In this document: piece by piece, positions 1-4,815 of the stretch
How the letters are laid out: each line of letters begins with the position of its first letter
How positions within the stretch are numbered: the first letter of the stretch is position 1
Source of the DNA: JAKPRU01 sp029568995
GTDB lineage: Bacteria; Hinthialibacterota; Hinthialibacteria; Hinthialibacterales; JAKPRU01
Reading direction: 5' to 3'
Assembly: GCA_035430965.1 (NCBI GenBank)
Contig: DAOMHQ010000286.1
Coordinates: 1-5,002 of the forward strand
Length of the DNA: 5,002 nt
Position numbers and translations under genes: made by a program
Notes under the pieces: model-generated
Told to the model about the DNA's origin: nothing
The model's database searches: none
The model's input: the letters and a program-made list of their open reading frames with translations, nothing else

Positions 1-167
1 GGGGCAACCAGATCCGCTCCTATGTATTTCACCCATACAGCCTGATTAAAGATTTACGTACCGGCGTCGAACGTGGCGATGTGCAGCGTGTAATGGACGG
101 TGATTTGGACGAGTTCATTTCGTCTTACCTGCGTTACAGTCTGGCGTCGAAGGTGAAGAAGGAGTAA
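1..167 (+). CDS. prfB: Peptide chain release factor 2, C-terminal fragment
   Basis: This is the last 54 codons of a gene that begins before the window; the first complete codon is at 3 and the TAA stop is at 165-167. The peptide opens with GNQIRSYVFHPYSLIKD and continues RTGVERGDVQRVMDGDLDEF. These match the conserved end of release factor 2, the ribosome-bound factor that recognises UGA and UAA and releases the finished peptide. The 'IRSYV-HPY' and 'DGDLDEFI' stretches separate RF2 from RF1. The GGQ catalytic loop and the +1 frameshift site found in many prfB genes lie upstream and cannot be checked. No terminator is visible after the stop, and the next ORF starts 27 bases later, so read-through transcription is likely. 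Confidence 0.95.
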   Translation, partial: GNQIRSYVFHPYSLIKDLRTGVERGDVQRVMDGDLDEFISSYLRYSLASKVKKE

Positions 168-194
168 AATCGGAACTGAGAGAGGAAGAACACG

Positions 195-356
195 ATGGTA
201 AAGACATCCTTGGTTGTAGGCGGACTATTTACCGTAATCGGCATTATCGGCATAGTTCTAAACCTGTTTCCCCCCAATGATGGAGCACTGGCCATCGCAG
301 GCGCGATAATTTTCGGGGCGGGGGTTGTTTCGAAGGCGATTGTGGGGAGGGAGTGA
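195..356 (+). CDS. Small two-helix membrane protein, 53 aa
   Basis: I do not recognise a named family. The ATG at 195 has a purine-rich SD (GAGAGGAAG, about 179-188) at a workable distance, and the frame runs 53 codons to TGA at 354-356. The product starts MVKTSLVVGG and has two hydrophobic segments, roughly residues 4-25 and 31-49. They are separated by a short turn containing PPNDG, and the protein ends in a charged tail. The pattern fits a small inner-membrane helical hairpin. It lies 27 bases after prfB and probably shares its transcript. Gene prediction can miss it because of its length. The hydrophobic pattern and SD support it; function is unknown. Confidence 0.6.
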   Translation: MVKTSLVVGGLFTVIGIIGIVLNLFPPNDGALAIAGAIIFGAGVVSKAIVGRE

Positions 357-400
357 CAGGAGACATTGACACACGGCAGACTCAGAGGGGGACTTGCTCG

Positions 401-619
401 ATGAAACTGAAATATTACCCTGACACCGATTCGTTATACATTGACCTGTCGTCGAAACCGAGTGCGGAAAGCACGGAGATCTCGGAAGGCGTCGTTTTGG
501 ACTACGACTCCGACGGTAACCTTGTCGGAATCGACATTGATAACGCCAGCCGCAAGATTGACCTGAAGGAAGTTATCCTCAGCAAAATCCCGGCGGAAGT
601 TGAGGCGATTACGACGTGA
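401..619 (+). CDS. DUF2283 family protein, 72 aa
   Basis: The 72-residue product begins MKLKYYPDTDSLYIDLS and contains GVVLDYDSDGNLVGIDIDNA. This is the typical DUF2283 pattern: an N-terminal 'Y-P-x-x-D-x-L-Y-I' strand, then a 'V-x-D-x-D-x-x-G-x-x-V-G-I-[ED]' hairpin. The ATG at 401 was chosen because family members start at this point and AGAGGGGGA (384-392) gives an SD eight bases upstream. An in-frame GTG at 353 would overlap the preceding stop as GTGA, but would add 16 residues unlike the family. The biochemical function of DUF2283 is unknown. Some members sit beside small toxin-like genes and have been suggested as antitoxin-like; no such partner is recognised here. Confidence 0.88.
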   Translation: MKLKYYPDTDSLYIDLSSKPSAESTEISEGVVLDYDSDGNLVGIDIDNASRKIDLKEVILSKIPAEVEAITT

Positions 620-630
620 GGGGTATTGAG

Positions 631-656
631 GGAACGAGACGGAACGAGACGGAACG
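631..656 (+). repeat. Tandem 10-bp repeat, about 2.6 copies
   Basis: The unit GGAACGAGAC occurs twice back to back (631-640, 641-650) and a third partial copy GGAACG follows (651-656). It lies just after the DUF2283 stop in the gap before the next small gene. It is probably slippage-derived spacer DNA; nothing shows a function. Confidence 0.7.
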
Positions 657-710
657 GCGCGAGTCGAATGGAAATGGACAAGGCGCATGATGTCGGGGAC
701 ATGTCTGTCT

Positions 711-724
711 CGGCTCGGGAGCCG
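711..724. repeat. Short perfect inverted repeat before the 739 gene
   Basis: CGGCTC (711-716) and GAGCCG (719-724) form a six-base-pair arm around two bases. The last base touches the GGTGGG (724-729) that would act as SD for the ATG at 739. As RNA it could shape access to that site, but a two-base loop is tight and would open by a pair. The stretch just upstream, GGGGACATGTCTGTCTC (694-710), resembles intergenic repeat sequence I have seen in other bacteria; this is recollection, not a match I can test. Confidence 0.4.
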
Positions 725-738
725 GTGGGTTGAACGCC

Positions 739-918
739 ATGGACAAAACAAACGAACACGAAACCACGGATGTAATTATCCGGGAAATGAGAAGGATCAA
801 AGAAGATCTGGCGAGGTCTACGGATTTTAATATTGACCGTATTCTGGAAAATGCCAGGGAGAAACAGAAGCAAAGCGGCAGAGAGATCCTTTCTCCGCCA
901 TCTCGAGAGGCCCGATAA
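739..918 (+). CDS. Small charged helical protein, 59 aa, antitoxin-like look
   Basis: The product starts MDKTNEHETTDVIIREMRRI and runs to a TAA at 916-918. It is highly charged and predicted helical. It has the order 'acidic N-terminus, REMRRIKEDLA, FNIDRILENAREKQKQSGRE, short proline-containing tail', shared with many short bacterial proteins of the form 'I-x-E-[IVM]-R-x-[IV]-R-[ED]' then 'D-[YF]-[DN]-[IL]-D' then 'Q-x-x-S-G-R'. Such genes often occur near small toxin or antitoxin-like genes, but no function is established and I cannot name a family. The ATG at 739 is preferred to the in-frame TTG at 730 because GGTGGG (724-729) is correctly spaced. It may belong with the DUF2283 gene as an accessory cluster behind prfB. 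Confidence 0.65.
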   Translation: MDKTNEHETTDVIIREMRRIKEDLARSTDFNIDRILENAREKQKQSGREILSPPSREAR

Positions 919-1041
919 CAGCGGCCTATCGCAGATGGTGTTTCAGCGCTGATGCTGACGCGTACGAACAAGGCGGAAGGCTGCGCGGGTGTGCGAGTAT
1001 GGACGGTTTAAAGGTACGATCTGAGACGATTTTCTATAGAT

Positions 1042-1053
1042 GGCGAAGTCGCC
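1042..1053. promoter_or_regulatory. Inverted repeat upstream of the 1085 promoter
   Basis: GGCGA (1042-1046) and TCGCC (1049-1053) are perfect inverted arms around AG. It is one of two dyads in the gene-free stretch 919-1123 and lies six bases before the larger dyad at 1059-1075. It could be part of an operator or a chance small hairpin. Nothing else was recognised in 919-1041. Confidence 0.3.
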
Positions 1054-1058
1054 GTGAG

Positions 1059-1075
1059 GGAGAGAATTTCTCTCC
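1059..1075. promoter_or_regulatory. 17-bp palindrome, possible operator
   Basis: GGAGAGAA (1059-1066) and TTCTCTCC (1068-1075) are perfect eight-base arms around a single T at 1067. A symmetric odd-length site of this size is typical of a dimeric DNA-binding protein. It ends nine bases before the -35 hexamer at 1085, where an activator or upstream-binding repressor would act. The regulator is not identifiable here. The symmetry is seen; the role is inferred. Confidence 0.45.
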
Positions 1076-1084
1076 ACAAACTGC

Positions 1085-1113
1085 TTGACATCCCAACTCG
1101 AAAGCGCGATACT
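1085..1113 (+). promoter_or_regulatory. Sigma70-type promoter of the Abi-like operon
   Basis: A consensus -35 TTGACA (1085-1090) is followed, after the ideal 17 bases, by GATACT (1108-1113), which matches four of the six -10 bases. The start of transcription would fall near 1120, only a few bases before the ATG at 1124, so the first ORF would be read from a leaderless or nearly leaderless message. It would serve the ORF at 1124, the Abi-like gene at 1372 and the exported repeat protein at 2172. Confidence 0.65.
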
Positions 1114-1123
1114 ATTTCCGGTC

Positions 1124-1379
1124 ATGAGTTCCGACTTAAATGACAAGGACTTTGGACGAATTACTGGGATCGAAGGTCCACAGGAAGTTGATCTGGAGAT
1201 GCCCGTGGAGAGGTCTTGGACGCAAAGATATTAGGACGTGCGTGCTTCGTTCTCATGTTCTGAACCGTGCGGGTGGTGCGGTTTCGACACCGAATTGGAC
1301 GAGTGGCTCAAGTCTGGGTGATTGCTCTATCCGGAATGAAAGAACCAATGAATTGAAACAGGAAACGGTTGATGAGTAA
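1124..1379 (+). pseudogene. Small ORF broken by amber codon and +1 frameshift (or recoded)
   Basis: From the ATG at 1124 the frame gives MSSDLNDKDFGRITGIEGPQ and continues to a TAG at 1232-1234 (36 residues). The same frame then stays open for 28 codons, including FSCSEPCGWCGFDTELDEWL, to a TGA at 1319-1321. Stepping forward one base at GGG-TGA continues as DCSIRNERTNELKQETVDE and ends at a TAA (1377-1379) that overlaps the next gene's start as ATGAGTAA. The joined reading is acidic, well mixed in composition and reaches the next gene with a typical coupling overlap, which suggests one original gene of about 84 residues with two lesions. Alternatives are a genuine 36-residue leader peptide, programmed recoding, sequencing errors, or the overlapping frame from ATG 1140 to the same TAA. 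That 79-residue product is rich in Arg, Trp and Cys at its start and looks less natural. The family is not recognised. Confidence 0.4.
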
Positions 1380-2166
1380 CGGAAACAATATCAGGCAAGC
1401 TTGGAATGCTTTGAGGGTGACCCTTCAGAACGATTTCAGGTTTTATGATATCAAAGAAATCGTCGGGCTTGCTGGTTTGGATCTCGCTTCAATTGCGCAC
1501 TTGGAACAAAAGGCAGAAGGTGGAGCATCTAAGGGCCAGCTGATTACGGGAATTGACCGAGGTTTAAATGGTCTCAACGAAGAATCGGCGAGAAGGTTTA
1601 TTGCCATCGTAGCCGAAGAAGTCTTGAGAAGGAGTCCTGATTCACGCCAAGCACTGGAGGATAATCTCTCACGTCTTGGCTGGTCGCTCAGCGGCAACGC
1701 CGTCATCCCTATTGAGATTCTTGATATTTCAACCCTTCCCGAGCTTCCTTCCCAATCTCAAGGAGATCTGACGAAGGCTTCACAACGATTGCGTGATGGG
1801 GATCTTAGCGGTGCTATTTCCGCGATTTGTGGCGCTGTGGATGCGGCGACATCATCAATTTATATTTCATCTTGTCTCGGGGACCCGATGAAAGTCTCTT
1901 TTCAAGAGCGGTGCAAATCTGCATTGGAGAAAAGGGGCCTCCTACCAAAAATGGAGCAACATCTGCGCGAACTTGGCTGGGACGATGGGGATATAAGCCT
2001 TTTTCGCAAGAATTTTCAGGGCGCGTTGAATCAAGGGGCATACATCATGCAGACTCTTCGCTCGAGAATGGGTGATGTCCACGGGACAAAGCCTATACTC
2101 AAGCCTTTGGTTTTTGACTGCTTGAAGTGGGCCGAATTGATGCTTCGCGCACTAAAGGAGGTCTGA
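1372..2166 (+). CDS. Abortive-infection-like protein (Abi C-terminal type), 264 aa
   Basis: The C-terminal half (about residues 130-263) has the layout of Abi_C-type proteins. A helix of the form 'DGDLSGAISAICGAVDAATSSIY' type (residues 143-165) is followed by a linker helix and then LRSRMGDVHG (229-238). The last part matches the family's 'LR-x-K-x-GD-x-HG' signature and is followed by a closing helix. Residues 1-110 are a separate helical domain ending in 'LSRLGWSLSGNAVIPIEI', the usual join of the form 'L-x-x-x-G-[WY]-x-[LF]-x-[DG]-x-x-[IL]-P'. Its fold is not recognised; a small death-like effector-association domain is conceivable. Proteins with this C-terminus are linked to phage-defence growth arrest, but the activity is not defined and no nuclease or nucleotide-binding motif is visible. 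The ATG at 1372 was chosen over TTG 1369 because AGGA (1360-1363) is eight bases upstream. The start overlaps the preceding frame, and the end carries the next gene's SD. Confidence 0.75.
   Translation: MSNGNNIRQAWNALRVTLQNDFRFYDIKEIVGLAGLDLASIAHLEQKAEGGASKGQLITGIDRGLNGLNEESARRFIAIVAEEVLRRSPDSRQALEDNLSRLGWSLSGNAVIPIEILDISTLPELPSQSQGDLTKASQRLRDGDLSGAISAICGAVDAATSSIYISSCLGDPMKVSFQERCKSALEKRGLLPKMEQHLRELGWDDGDISLFRKNFQGALNQGAYIMQTLRSRMGDVHGTKPILKPLVFDCLKWAELMLRALKEV
2154..2162 (+). promoter_or_regulatory. Perfect Shine-Dalgarno inside the Abi-like gene
   Basis: AAAGGAGGT lies in the last codons of the Abi-like gene, nine bases before the ATG at 2172. It fixes that start rather than the in-frame ATG at 2127, which has no SD and would put 15 residues ahead of the signal peptide. 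It implies that the two genes share a transcript and are translated one after the other. Confidence 0.9.
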
Positions 2167-2171
2167 GTGCC

Positions 2172-3284
2172 ATGAAAGCAAGTCTAAGGCCGTTTGCAGT
2201 GGTGATCTGTGCTTCTCTTTTCGTTTTCTCAAGCGCATTTGCGGCCGATTGGGCGGAACAACAGAGGCAAAAAGATCAAGAGAGGGCCACATATTGGGCG
2301 ACCCAAGGATACCACTTCGATCCTGGATATATGACCGCATGGTCGATGGATCAGAAAGTGAAGGACATTGAACGCGCGAAATATTGGGCGGAGAAGGGGT
2401 ATCGGTTTGATCCAGACTGTATGACAGCGTGGTCGATGGACCAGAAGGTCAAAGACATTGAGCGAGCCAAGTATTGGAAGGGACGAGGTCACAACTTTGA
2501 CCCAGACTTCATGACGGCATGGGCAATGGATCAGAAGGTCAAAGACATTGAGCGAGCCAAGTATTGGAAGGGACGAGGTTATAGCTTTGACCCAGACTTC
2601 ATGACGGCATGGGCAATGGATCAGAAGGTCAAAGACATCGAGCGAGCCGGGTATTGGAAGGGACGAGGTTACAATTTTGACCCAGATTTCATGACAGCGT
2701 GGGCGATGGATCAAGCCGCGTCAAAAGGCTCATCGGATAGTGACATGTCTTTGCATTCGTTGCCGGTATCAGACTCACAAATGAAAGTGCCCTCCGGGAG
2801 GGATTTACTCACTCAGCCAGGCCGAATTCCAAGCGTGGCGCGTCCACAGGCGAAGGAAGCAAGGATACCATCCTCTGCAATCGACGCCGAACAGAGCATA
2901 GAGTTGTCCCCATTTACATTCTATAGCGGCTCCGCCTCGGATGGGCGCTATCTTTCAGGGACTACGACACACATCGGGCAGTTTCGTTTTCACGATTTTC
3001 ATGACTCCGATGGTAATTCTGTTTCAGGTACTTCCTATCGCATGGGTAGCTTCGATTTCCATAATCTGTCGACAAGCAGAGGCGAGAGCATGACTGGTTC
3101 CTCGACTGATATCGGTTCGTTCAGCTTCCACAACTTATGGTCTTCCGATGGTCGCTCAGTGAACGGGACGAGCACGCAGATTGGCAACTTCATTTTCCAT
3201 GACTTCACCGACTCCGAGGGGAACTCTGTTCACGGAACGACCACCCGTATAGGTAATCAAACCTTTACGAATTGGAATGATTAG
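2172..3284 (+). CDS. Exported protein with two kinds of tandem repeat, 370 aa
   Basis: The protein begins with a clear Sec signal peptide: MKASLRPF, a hydrophobic core, and SSAFA before Ala-Asp (likely cut after residue 24). Residues 35-184 are five contiguous 30-residue repeats with consensus DIERAKYWKGRGYNFDPDFM then TAWAMDQKVK. They are rich in Trp, Tyr and Met and are probably helical. A hydrophilic linker with Pro and Ser (about 185-247) follows. Residues 248-362 are five 23-residue repeats of the form F-x-F-H-[DN]-[FL]-x-x-S-x-G-x-S-[VM]-x-G-[TS]-[ST]-[ST]-x-[IM]-G-x, closed by QTFTNWND. The regular spacing of aromatic and Gly residues suggests a beta-hairpin stack or solenoid. Similar 'GTTTRIGNxTFxN' text occurs in uncharacterised exported proteins; no function is known to me. 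It is periplasmic or extracellular, with no lipobox or membrane anchor seen. It starts five bases after the Abi-like gene. Confidence 0.9.
   Translation: MKASLRPFAVVICASLFVFSSAFAADWAEQQRQKDQERATYWATQGYHFDPGYMTAWSMDQKVKDIERAKYWAEKGYRFDPDCMTAWSMDQKVKDIERAKYWKGRGHNFDPDFMTAWAMDQKVKDIERAKYWKGRGYSFDPDFMTAWAMDQKVKDIERAGYWKGRGYNFDPDFMTAWAMDQAASKGSSDSDMSLHSLPVSDSQMKVPSGRDLLTQPGRIPSVARPQAKEARIPSSAIDAEQSIELSPFTFYSGSASDGRYLSGTTTHIGQFRFHDFHDSDGNSVSGTSYRMGSFDFHNLSTSRGESMTGSSTDIGSFSFHNLWSSDGRSVNGTSTQIGNFIFHDFTDSEGNSVHGTTTRIGNQTFTNWND
2274..2723 (+). repeat. Five tandem 90-bp coding repeats
   Basis: Units start at 2274, 2364, 2454, 2544 and 2634, each exactly 30 codons with no insertions. By eye the third and fourth units (2454-2543, 2544-2633) differ at only three of 90 bases, all within six bases at the middle of the unit. 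The first unit is the most diverged. This indicates recent duplication or conversion between neighbouring units, so copy number may vary between strains. Confidence 0.95.
2913..3257 (+). repeat. Five tandem 69-bp coding repeats (23 aa)
   Basis: Units begin at 2913, 2982, 3051, 3120 and 3189. They share the phase F-x-F-H ... G-[TS]-[ST]-[ST]-x-[IM]-G at the protein level but are diverged at the DNA level, so they are older than the 90-bp repeats. The first unit (FTFYSGSASDG) lacks the His of the later ones, and a partial sixth (QTFTNWND) closes the protein. Confidence 0.9.
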
Positions 3285-3319
3285 ACGTGGCGGTGGTTCG
3301 GTCCGTGCCTGCCTGCCAC

Positions 3320-3349
3320 CTGTCATTCTTGCCCGGCAGGGATTCTTGG
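3320..3349. repeat. Degenerate dispersed intergenic repeat
   Basis: CTGTCATTCTTGCCCGGCAG continuing GGATTCTTGG resembles the 'GTCATTC...GGGATTC' class of dispersed palindromes. On the minus strand it reads as the common spurious peptide NPRIPAGQE. It lies in the 203-base gap after the exported protein and is a looser relative of the intact copy at 4841-4868. The gap otherwise holds a weak GTGGCGG/CCTGCCAC inverted pair (3287-3319), unconvincing as a terminator, and the promoter at 3415. Confidence 0.4.
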
Positions 3350-3414
3350 GTTAGGGATGAGCCCGGATATTCCCCTTTCCCGATTTCCAGCCTGTCGGAG
3401 GCGGATTCTCCTCA

Positions 3415-3442
3415 TTGATTTCGGCAGGAATTGTTGTATATT
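3415..3442 (+). promoter_or_regulatory. Sigma70-type promoter for the DUF2335 pair
   Basis: TTGATT (3415-3420) and TATATT (3437-3442, five of six -10 bases) are spaced by 16 bases. Transcription would start near 3449 and give a leader of about 38 bases carrying the SD GGAGGA (3477-3482). It explains separate expression of the two genes that follow. Confidence 0.5.
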
Positions 3443-3487
3443 CAAATAAGTCCCGCGCTCAGGCATATCATTTCTTGGAGGACTGCG

Positions 3488-3763
3488 ATGGTTGGAACCC
3501 GGAACAAGGATGCCATCCTCTCGAAAGAGGATGCCCCATCGAAAGGGGGAAAAATGCAGAACCTGCTTCGAGGTATGGGCAGTCTCTTGGAGATTCGCCC
3601 GGACATAACTCGCGGGAAGGCACGCGGAATTGAGTGTGCCCCAATGAGTGATCCGGTCGCCTTGCGGCTTGCTTGGGAAAAAACAGGCCGTGAGATAGAG
3701 GCTGCCGGTAAGAGACTTTCTGCACAATCGACACACCATGCCGAACCAGAACGAACAGAGTGA
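3488..3763 (+). CDS. Small hypothetical protein upstream of DUF2335, 91 aa
   Basis: The 91-residue soluble, charged product starts MVGTRNKDAILSKED and ends HHAEPERTE at a TGA (3761-3763). The ATG at 3488 has a strong SD, GGAGGA, five bases upstream, and a promoter lies ahead. An internal ATG at 3554 also has a purine-rich AAGGGGGA just before it, giving MQNLLRGMGSLLEIRPDI at its start; this may be the conserved core, with the first 22 residues variable. The segment MSDPVALRLAWEKTGREIEA (residues 53-72) resembles the short 'D-x-x-A-[LI]-x-x-[AD]-W-x-x-[TV]-G-x-x-[LI]' proteins that I recall encoded just ahead of DUF2335 genes. It overlaps the next gene by 26 bases, so coupled expression is likely. 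Function is unknown. Confidence 0.75.
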   Translation: MVGTRNKDAILSKEDAPSKGGKMQNLLRGMGSLLEIRPDITRGKARGIECAPMSDPVALRLAWEKTGREIEAAGKRLSAQSTHHAEPERTE

Positions 3764-4217
3764 TCTCGCAAAGGTTTCCGAGGAGAGCCGGACAGTCGCT
3801 CCACGATTGGAAATCGAAGCGCAATATTCGGGGCCGATTCCTCCACCCAGCATCGTAGCGGGTTGGGAAAAAGCCTGCCCTGGTTCCGCAGATCGAATTC
3901 TGTCGATGGCCGAACGTGAAGCGAGACATCGCCAGGAACTTGAAGCCGCATCTCTGGAGGCACGACGCCACGATCTTCTTCTTGAAAGACACGAAAGGAG
4001 ACGCGGTCAGTATTTAGGCTTCACCATCTGTCTGGTATCCATCCTGATGGGCGGCGTTGTCATCCTGATATCGCCTCATCTTGCCGGACAAATCACCGGA
4101 GGTGTTCTGGGAACCGCTGGTCTTGCCTCTCTGGTTATCGCATTCATCTCCGGTCGTAATGGTGAATTAGCCCTCAAGTCCGCTGAAGATCATGATAGAA
4201 AGTCGAATGAAGATTGA
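3738..4217 (+). CDS. DUF2335 family membrane protein, 159 aa
   Basis: Residues 31-69 carry the family core: SGPIPPPSIVAGWEKACPGS then ADRILSMAEREARHRQELE. This is the pattern 'y-x-G-P-[IL]-P-P-P-x-x-[LI]-x-x-[YW]-[ED]-x-x-x-P-G-x-A-[DE]-R-I-[IL]-x-M-A-E' followed by a charged helix. Two hydrophobic segments follow at about 91-112 and 119-138, and a charged tail of about 20 residues ends the protein. The predicted form is a cytoplasmic helical N-terminus on a two-helix inner-membrane hairpin. The function of DUF2335 is unknown; members are common on mobile and accessory DNA. No SD is near the ATG at 3738, and the start lies inside the preceding gene, so translation probably depends on it. Confidence 0.88.
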   Translation: MPNQNEQSDLAKVSEESRTVAPRLEIEAQYSGPIPPPSIVAGWEKACPGSADRILSMAEREARHRQELEAASLEARRHDLLLERHERRRGQYLGFTICLVSILMGGVVILISPHLAGQITGGVLGTAGLASLVIAFISGRNGELALKSAEDHDRKSNED

Positions 4218-4252
4218 GTCTTGATCGAGAATTGAGACCGGTGAATCGCCCT

Positions 4253-4729
4253 CTATCTGAGCACTCCCTTCCTTCTCACAACCACCCCCCATCCCACCAA
4301 CCCCACCCCAACAATAATCGCCACCGGAATTAAATACTTCCAGATCTTGCGGCGGGCGTGGATGAAGAAGGTGATGACATTTTTTGCGGCAGGGTGTTCT
4401 GCGGTGATGATATACGCGCCTTCGGTATCGCCTGCGCGAAAATAGACTGTCGTTTCCCCGGATGGCGATAATACCCGATCCATTTCATTAACCGGCGAGC
4501 CGGTATCTGCTGGGGATGGAATCAATCCGCATCCCTGCGCTCCTTTGGGTGTGGAAATCACGGCAAACCGTACCGGCTGGTCGAAACCTTGTTCCGTGCG
4601 TTCCAGGCGGATCGTCAGCGGTTCTGTTGTGCAGGTGTTGGGCGGGATCATTTGTCCCGAACCGGAACCGATCAGGTGGCCTTCTGCAAAGGCGCTGGAG
4701 ATTGCGCACAGCAGAAGGGCCAATGTCAT
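4253..4729 (-). CDS. Exported Ig-like protein with C-terminal membrane anchor, 158 aa
   Basis: The ATG at 4729 (reading leftwards) gives MTLALLLCAISSAFAEG, the hydrophobic core and cleavage site of a signal peptide but without its usual basic start. Residues about 36-126 look like a bacterial Ig-like domain of Big-1 kind: 'QPVRFAVISTP' then 'SPSGETTVYFRAGDTEGAYI'. Cys33 and Cys67 could form a disulfide. A transmembrane helix (131-151) and the basic tail RRKGVLR follow, so the domain would face the periplasm. The frame is open up to an ATG at 4879, but the extra 50 residues (MSKTVIPAKAGIQ..., ...IRNPQSTIRN) translate a dispersed repeat and a heptad repeat. A much better start (SD plus ATG at 4818) is out of frame through the heptad repeat, so the gene may be switched off or damaged in this copy. 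Function is unknown. Confidence 0.72.
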   Translation of the reverse strand: MTLALLLCAISSAFAEGHLIGSGSGQMIPPNTCTTEPLTIRLERTEQGFDQPVRFAVISTPKGAQGCGLIPSPADTGSPVNEMDRVLSPSGETTVYFRAGDTEGAYIITAEHPAAKNVITFFIHARRKIWKYLIPVAIIVGVGLVGWGVVVRRKGVLR

Positions 4730-4749
4730 CACAAGCTGGAATCTCAGTC

Positions 4750-4790
4750 GATTGCGGATTGTGGATTGCGGATTGCGGATTACGGATTGC
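4750..4790 (+). repeat. Heptanucleotide tandem repeat, six copies
   Basis: The unit GATTGCG runs from 4750: GATTGCG, GATTGTG, GATTGCG, GATTGCG, GATTACG, and a final GATTGC. Seven is not a multiple of three, so each gain or loss shifts any frame passing through it. It lies between the SD/ATG at 4832-4816 and the signal peptide of the minus-strand Ig-like gene. The GATTACG variant creates an in-frame TAA for the ATG at 4818. Heptads of this type also occur as dispersed intergenic tracts in other genomes. Confidence 0.95.
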
Positions 4791-4815
4791 CGACGACGGA
4801 ATTGTAGCGATGTAT

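Noticed and set aside
668..733. 21-codon ORF (MEMDKAHDVGDMSVSAREPV) just before the 739 gene
   Set aside because: Too short, without SD, and it covers a hairpin and apparent repeat sequence. A leader peptide cannot be excluded but has no support.
943..1146. Minus-strand ORF of 67 residues across the promoter region
   Set aside because: It spans the -35/-10 and both dyads, has no SD ahead of its ATG, and its second half has no recognisable pattern. Not listed as a gene.
1140..1379. Plus-strand ORF of 79 residues starting at ATG 1140 and overlapping the Abi-like start
   Set aside because: No SD, and the first two thirds are rich in Arg, Trp and Ser, as expected for an off-frame reading. Only its tail (NERTNELKQETVDE) looks real; this was used in the composite ORF 1124-1379.
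2229..2714. 161-residue minus-strand ORF opposite the 90-bp repeats
   Set aside because: It is the antisense shadow of the in-frame tandem repeats; its internal repetition follows from the plus-strand gene.
3287..3319. Possible terminator after the exported protein (GTGGCGG with CCTGCCAC)
   Set aside because: Short bulged stem, a loop of about 18 bases and no T-run.
3323..3992. Several long minus-strand ORFs (3323-3853, 3442-3963, 3468-3992)
   Set aside because: They lie opposite the 91-residue gene and DUF2335, and one ends in repeat-derived NPRIPAGQE. They lack SDs and recognisable domains.
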